From SIG435 sp045530725 (GTDB lineage Bacteria; Bacillota; Clostridia; UMGS1810), in assembly GCA_045530725.1 (NCBI GenBank), contig JAZSCT010000028.1, positions 1-64,000 on the forward strand: a stretch of 64,000 nucleotides of DNA, given 5' to 3'. A program made the translations under genes and the position numbers. Below, in pieces: positions 60,090 to 64,000 of this stretch. Each line of letters begins with the position of its first letter. The first letter of the stretch is position 1. Under the pieces are notes generated by a model that was given only the letters and a program-made list of their open reading frames with translations, did no database searches and was not told the origin of the DNA.

Positions 60090-60689
60090 ATGGCACTTTT
60101 GGAATATGAAACAAAATACTGGGAAGAAGGAATAGAATTTGTCTGCGGTGCTGACGAAGCAGGCAGAGGTCCTCTGGCAGGACCTGTATATGCTGCGGCA
60201 GTTATATTTGAAAAAGGCACAGTAATAGAAGGTCTTGACGATTCAAAGAAACTCACCGAGAAAAAGCGTGAATACTATTTCGATATTATCAAAGAAAAGG
60301 CATTAGCCTACAGCATAGCATCAGTTGATAATGAAACCATAGACAAAATGAACATTCTTCAGGCTACATATCTTGCATTCCGCACCGCTGTTGAAGGGCT
60401 TAGTATCAAACCACAGATAGCACTTATCGACGGAAACAGAATAGGCGAACTTCCCTGTGACTATGAACTTATTGTAAAAGGAGACGCAAAGAGTCAGTCC
60501 ATTGCGGCAGCATCTATCCTTGCAAAAGTATCAAGAGACAGATATATGATGGAAATGGATGCAAAATATCCTGAATATAACTTCAAAAAACACAAGGCTT
60601 ACGGCACAAAAGAGCATTACGAAGCCCTTGCAAAACACGGTGCAAGCCCTATTCACAGAAAATCATTCAGGCTTTTTAAAGAGGACTAA
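60090..60689 (+). CDS. rnhB: Ribonuclease HII
   Basis: 199 residues, GGGGGAATAGAA before ATG and 2 bp after rbgA. The D-E-D-D active site is visible: CGADEAGRGPLAGPV, GLDDSKKLTEKKRE, LIDGNRIG and VKGDAKSQSIAAASILAKVSRD. It removes ribonucleotides embedded in DNA. Confidence 0.96.
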   Translation: MALLEYETKYWEEGIEFVCGADEAGRGPLAGPVYAAAVIFEKGTVIEGLDDSKKLTEKKREYYFDIIKEKALAYSIASVDNETIDKMNILQATYLAFRTAVEGLSIKPQIALIDGNRIGELPCDYELIVKGDAKSQSIAAASILAKVSRDRYMMEMDAKYPEYNFKKHKAYGTKEHYEALAKHGASPIHRKSFRLFKED

Positions 60690-60690
60690 T

Positions 60691-61059
60691 ATGGATAAAA
60701 AAACCTTCGGAAACAAGGGAGAAGTGCTTGCTTCTCTCTTTCTTATACTCAAAGGATACAAAATAATAAAGAGAAACTACCGCACAAGAACTTCCGAGAT
60801 AGATATCATTGCAAAAAAAGGTGACACATATGTATTTGCAGAGGTAAAAAGCCGCAGTTCTGATGCTTTTTCAAAAGCAGTAGAAGCGGTGGATATTTTT
60901 AAAAAGCATAAAATCATAAAAGGTGCCACTTCATTTATGTCACATTTCGATGAAGATGTATGCATAAGATTTGACATAATAGAAGTATATAGAAACAAAG
61001 ATTCTTTTTTTCGTCGTTACAGAATAAATCATATAATAAATGCATTTGATGCATACTAA
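60691..61059 (+). CDS. YraN family (UPF0102) endonuclease-fold protein
   Basis: 122 residues. The ATG at 60691 is 1 nt after the rnhB stop; a longer frame starting inside rnhB is an artefact. The restriction-endonuclease-like core is GNKGEVLASLFLILKGYKII, RTRTSEIDIIAKKGDTYVFAEVKSR, with the E/D/E-x-K metal residues. The biochemical role is unsettled; it is found next to rnhB across bacteria. Confidence 0.92.
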   Translation: MDKKTFGNKGEVLASLFLILKGYKIIKRNYRTRTSEIDIIAKKGDTYVFAEVKSRSSDAFSKAVEAVDIFKKHKIIKGATSFMSHFDEDVCIRFDIIEVYRNKDSFFRRYRINHIINAFDAY

Positions 61060-61068
61060 AGGAACGTG

Positions 61069-61983
61069 ATGAAAATCAAACCGAGATTTTTTGACGCTCA
61101 TAGTGACACAATACTGAAAATAAAAAAACAAAAGAAAAGTTTAAGAAAGAATCCATTTCATATGGATTTCGAAAGACTTTCGGAATATGACTCCCCCATA
61201 ATCACCCTTGCGGTTTTCAATGAGGGAGATTTTTTTGTGAAAGATATCAAAGAGCATATCCGTCTTATAAAAGATGAATGTGAAAAAAATTCCCCCATTG
61301 CATCCTATGGCCTTGATAACTATGGAAAGAAAATATCTGTACTGTCATCCATTGAAGGTCTTGGAAACACAATGGATATTGAACCATATCACATAAAGGA
61401 ATTCAAAGATATGGGTGTATCTTTTATATCGCTTACCTGGAATCAGGATAATTCATTGTGCGGCGGAATAGAAGAAAACAAATCAGGCATAACAAATAAA
61501 GGCAAAGAGATACTTTGTGAAATGGGAAAAAATAAGATCATACTGGATGTGTCTCACATATCCGATAAGGGATTTTATGATTGTTTTGAAAACTTCAGTT
61601 ACAGAATCTGTGCTACCCATTCAAACTCGAGACACATCTGCAACGAGCCAAGAAACCTTACCGACGAACAATTCAGAATGATTGTTGCAAATAAGGGAAT
61701 ATGCGGTATGAATTTCTATCCCATATTCTTAAATTCAACCGAAAATGCAACTTCGGATGACATCATCCGTCATATTGAACACTTTTTGTCTCTTGGCGGA
61801 GAGGACCATATAACACTTGGTACAGACTTTGACGGAATAGGATACACACCTATAGATATTGCCGATTGTAGTGAGATTTATTTACTTTTTGAAAAAATGA
61901 AGAAACTTAGTTATTCTGATTCTGTCATTGAAAAAATTGCATACAAAAATTTTCTTAAATTTATAAATTTTGAAATTTTTTAA
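61069..61983 (+). CDS. Membrane-dipeptidase family (peptidase M19) protein
   Basis: 304 residues from ATG 61069 (AAAGGA 5 nt upstream). Zinc ligands in order: FFDAHSDTILK (H-x-D), Glu in LSSIEGLGN, His in VSHISDKGFYDC and the CATHSNSRHICNEPRNL motif, and Asp in GTDFDGIGYTP. There is no signal peptide, so it is probably cytosolic despite the family name. It hydrolyses dipeptides, often including D-amino acids. It is last in the rbgA direction, before a promoter for the aminotransferase. Confidence 0.9.
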   Translation: MKIKPRFFDAHSDTILKIKKQKKSLRKNPFHMDFERLSEYDSPIITLAVFNEGDFFVKDIKEHIRLIKDECEKNSPIASYGLDNYGKKISVLSSIEGLGNTMDIEPYHIKEFKDMGVSFISLTWNQDNSLCGGIEENKSGITNKGKEILCEMGKNKIILDVSHISDKGFYDCFENFSYRICATHSNSRHICNEPRNLTDEQFRMIVANKGICGMNFYPIFLNSTENATSDDIIRHIEHFLSLGGEDHITLGTDFDGIGYTPIDIADCSEIYLLFEKMKKLSYSDSVIEKIAYKNFLKFINFEIF

Positions 61984-61991
61984 GAAAAAAC

Positions 61992-62020
61992 TTGCATTTT
62001 TTGGATTTTTGTAGTATTAT
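61992..62020 (+). promoter_or_regulatory. Promoter of the aminotransferase gene
   Basis: TTGCAT (61992-61997), 17-bp spacer, TATTAT (62015-62020). Confidence 0.5.
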
Positions 62021-62054
62021 ATTAAACAATATAGTAAAAATAAGAGTAAATATA

Positions 62055-62083
62055 GTCTGAACTTACGGAAAACCCGTTCAGAC
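62055..62083 (+). promoter_or_regulatory. 5'-leader hairpin next to the aminotransferase Shine-Dalgarno
   Basis: GTCTGAAC (62055-62062) pairs with GTTCAGAC (62076-62083), with inner ACGG/CCGT-type pairing. The AGGAGG at 62086-62091 begins 3 nt after the stem. It may tune translation; no ligand-binding motif was recognised. Confidence 0.35.
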
Positions 62084-62100
62084 ACAGGAGGATTTTAACA

Positions 62101-63294
62101 TTGTATATCTCAAACAAATATGCAAGTATCTCAGCATCTCCGACACTTGCAATCGACTCAAAATTTAAACAGATGAAAGCCGACGGTATGGACGTGGTAG
62201 GCTTTGGCGCAGGAGAACCTGACTTTGATACACCGCAGTTTATAAAAGATGCGGCAATCAAAGCAATTAACGATGGTATGACAAAATACACCCCTGCATC
62301 AGGTACCCTGGCACTCAAAAAAGCCGTATGTGATAAACTTAAAAGACACAACAACCTTGAATACACCCCCGATCAGATAGTAATATCAAACGGAGCAAAG
62401 CATTCTCTTGTAAATGTTCTCGGTGCAATACTTAATCCCGGCGATGAAGTTATCATCCCTGCCCCATTCTGGGTAAGTTATATAGAAATGGTCAAACTCC
62501 GTGACGGTGTACCTGTAATTGTCAAGACAACAGAAGAAGAAAACTTCCTCTGTTCTCCCGAAAAAATCGAAAACGCAATTACAGACAAGACAAGAGCAAT
62601 CATCATAAACAGTCCTTCAAACCCTACTGGCATGGTGTATGATGAAGAAACTTTAAGAAAAATCGCAGATATCGCTGTAAAACACAATATATATATTATC
62701 TCCGACGAAATATATGAACACATTATATACGACGGCAAAAAACACGTTAGCATCGCATCATTCAATGATGAAATTAAAAATCTTACCATCACCATTAACG
62801 GTGTTTCAAAAACCTATGCAATGACAGGATGGAGAATCGGTTTTACCGCATCCAACAAAGAAATCGCAAAGGCTATGAGCAATGTGCAGAGCCACGAAAC
62901 TTCCAACCCTAACTCAATCGCTCAGGAAGCATCAAGAGCGGCACTTGAGGGAAGCGAAGAAGAACTTCACAAAATGGTGGATGAATTCTCAAAAAGAAGA
63001 CTTCATATGGTAGAGAGAATCTCGAAGATTGACGGTGTAAGTTGTCTTAAACCTGAGGGTGCATTCTATATAATGATGAATATCAAAGATCTTTACGGTA
63101 AGAAATGCAAGGACACCGTGATCACCAGCGCAGACGATTTCGCTCAGTGTTTCCTTGATGAAAAACTTGTTGCGGTAGTTCCCGGAACAGGATTTTATGC
63201 CGAAGGATATGTAAGATGGTCATATGCTACAAGCCTGGAAAATATCAATGAGGGTATGGACAGACTTGAAGAGTTTATAAAATCTCTTAAATAA
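62101..63294 (+). CDS. PLP-dependent aspartate-type aminotransferase
   Basis: 397 residues with a TTG start placed 9 nt after AGGAGG. Fold-type I class I/II aminotransferase: GAGEPDFDTP, NGAKHSLVNVLGAIL, INSPSNPTGMVYDEETL, IISDEIYEHIIYDG, the PLP Lys in INGVSKTYAMTGWRIGF, and the substrate carboxylate Arg in GYVRWSYATS. It most resembles the AspB/AspC Ib group of Firmicutes, transferring amino groups between aspartate and 2-oxoglutarate. It is transcribed alone, behind a structured leader. Confidence 0.93.
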   Translation: MYISNKYASISASPTLAIDSKFKQMKADGMDVVGFGAGEPDFDTPQFIKDAAIKAINDGMTKYTPASGTLALKKAVCDKLKRHNNLEYTPDQIVISNGAKHSLVNVLGAILNPGDEVIIPAPFWVSYIEMVKLRDGVPVIVKTTEEENFLCSPEKIENAITDKTRAIIINSPSNPTGMVYDEETLRKIADIAVKHNIYIISDEIYEHIIYDGKKHVSIASFNDEIKNLTITINGVSKTYAMTGWRIGFTASNKEIAKAMSNVQSHETSNPNSIAQEASRAALEGSEEELHKMVDEFSKRRLHMVERISKIDGVSCLKPEGAFYIMMNIKDLYGKKCKDTVITSADDFAQCFLDEKLVAVVPGTGFYAEGYVRWSYATSLENINEGMDRLEEFIKSLK

Positions 63295-63299
63295 AAATA

Positions 63300-63335
63300 A
63301 AGTGGATGTAAAAATCTTTACATCCACTTTATTTT
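63300..63335 (+). terminator. Terminator of the aminotransferase (also facing the UPF0182 gene)
   Basis: 13-bp arms AAGTGGATGTAAA (63300-63312) and TTTACATCCACTT (63317-63329), then ATTTTTT. The same stem lies just after the stop of the convergent minus-strand gene. Confidence 0.9.
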
Positions 63336-64000
63336 TTATTTGTATTGTCTCAATCTGTCAATTTCTTCTTCCAACGCCTGCATATCCCTACCATACTTTT
63401 CCCAGTTACCCGACTTATTGGAATTCATCGCAGAATCGTATGCATCTATAACGCTATTTATTATATCTTCTTTTGTGACAGTTTCCGTTTGTTCATTATT
63501 GTCTGAATCATCAACCGCCACCTGCTCATTTGAAAACTCGGTATTGAATATTCTTTCCAGAGCATCTTCCAGAGTTCTTTCCATTACTATCTTGTCCCCG
63601 TAGCAGGCTATTACCTGTTTGAGTTCAGGTATGGCACCTGCCGAATCAGATGCGGTGATATACAACGGTTCAATGTATATAAGAGATGATTTCACAGGAA
63701 CAACAAGGGTATTGCCTCTTATTACATTTGATCCGCTCTGATCCCAGAGGGTAATCTTCTGAGAGATGTTTGCATCATTGTCGATTCTTGATTCTATCTG
63801 TTGTGTGCCATACACATTCTTCCCTTTAGGGAACTGATATGATACCATCTGTCCGTAGTTTTCATAATCACAACTTGCCGCAAACCAGGACTGCATATTT
63901 TCCTTTCCCTGAAGTGTATATGGGACCATTATGACAAAATTCTCATCAGTAAGAGGCATTTCGTCAATTTTGAGCATATTATAATATGGCTCTATATCCT
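63336..64000 (-). CDS. UPF0182 family membrane protein, C-terminal part (runs off the window)
   Basis: 221 residues plus stop; the frame remains open to the right window edge, so the start is outside. Sequence such as LTDENFVIMVPYTLQGKENM, NVYGTQQIESRID and IRGNTLVVPVKSSLIYIEPL matches the large C-terminal extracytoplasmic domain of UPF0182 (COG1615) proteins. These carry seven transmembrane helices in the part not seen here. The acidic linker DDSDNNEQTETVTKED near the end is typical. Function unknown. Confidence 0.9.
   Translation of the reverse strand, partial: DIEPYYNMLKIDEMPLTDENFVIMVPYTLQGKENMQSWFAASCDYENYGQMVSYQFPKGKNVYGTQQIESRIDNDANISQKITLWDQSGSNVIRGNTLVVPVKSSLIYIEPLYITASDSAGAIPELKQVIACYGDKIVMERTLEDALERIFNTEFSNEQVAVDDSDNNEQTETVTKEDIINSVIDAYDSAMNSNKSGNWEKYGRDMQALEEEIDRLRQYK

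Noticed and set aside
60559..60690. Upstream extension of the YraN gene into rnhB
   Set aside because: The extension overlaps RNase HII coding sequence, while ATG 60691 has a Shine-Dalgarno and matches the family start.

Overview
The window reads as a 64 kb piece of the chromosome of a low-GC, endospore-forming Gram-positive bacterium of class Clostridia. The evidence is gene content: spmA-spmB, spoIVB and cwlD for sporulation; the complete ctsR-mcsA-mcsB-clpC operon; HemZ, Rex, RbgA, the greA-lysS pair, and yajC next to a TIGR04086-type membrane gene and secD-secF. Shine-Dalgarno sites are mostly strong GGAGG types, TTG and GTG starts are common, and UAG is used as an ordinary stop. I cannot name a genus. 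No rRNA, CRISPR array or intact prophage is visible; there is one tRNA, Arg(CCG).

Layout. 1-4.2 kb is an accessory stretch: the tail of a transposase, a lipoprotein, a secreted Amidase_6 protein, a very short transcription unit with a 26-codon ORF, and a small element whose inverted-repeat ends flank a DUF559 gene broken by one amber codon. 4.2-8.6 kb is an envelope/chaperone group on the minus strand (L,D-transpeptidase, HtpG, CwlD, membrane protein). 8.7-9.7 kb is rplM-rpsI. 9.8-12.7 kb holds a membrane protein and a PAS/degenerate-GGDEF/EAL protein. 13-18.4 kb, minus strand, is AEC transporter, HtrA protease, histidine kinase, response regulator and endonuclease III. 18.5-25.3 kb, plus strand, is recJ, relA/spoT, an MBL hydrolase and hemZ. 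25.7-33.5 kb, minus strand, is rex-aconitase-MATE, then folA, thyA, galK, galT. 34.4-38.3 kb is tatD-metG and spmB-spmA. 38.4-42.1 kb, plus strand, is an AbrB-like regulator, yajC, a TIGR04086 protein and secD-secF. 42.2-50.6 kb, minus strand, is lysS-greA, recR, an RluA-type pseudouridine synthase, a short LarC-like protein, a TPR protein, asnS and yifB. 50.7-55.4 kb is the CtsR heat-shock operon behind a textbook CtsR operator. 55.5-56.5 kb has two XRE repressors (the second with an S24 domain) abutting tRNA-Arg. 56.7-59.0 kb is a sugar isomerase-like protein and SpoIVB. 59.2-63.3 kb is rbgA-rnhB-yraN, an M19 dipeptidase and an aminotransferase. A partial UPF0182 gene runs off the right edge.

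The most unusual signal is a family of dispersed intergenic elements of about 190-240 nt. Four full copies (12661-12847, 22802-23015, 25427-25661, 30266-30503) and two partial ones are present. Every full copy begins within 0-6 nt after a stop codon, always in the same orientation relative to that gene. The copies share an architecture: an outer A/T stem closes a two-armed interior. One arm is a helix whose sequence changes while its pairing is kept (GCAAAAGTT/AACTTTTGC, GTGAAAAGGC/GCCTTTTCAC and others) and which carries a copy-specific hairpin. The other is a conserved GAACAAAC...GTTTGTCC arm with a GGCGTAT-ATACGCC tip. This looks like a mobile or selected structured 3'-UTR RNA that I do not recognise from any named family.
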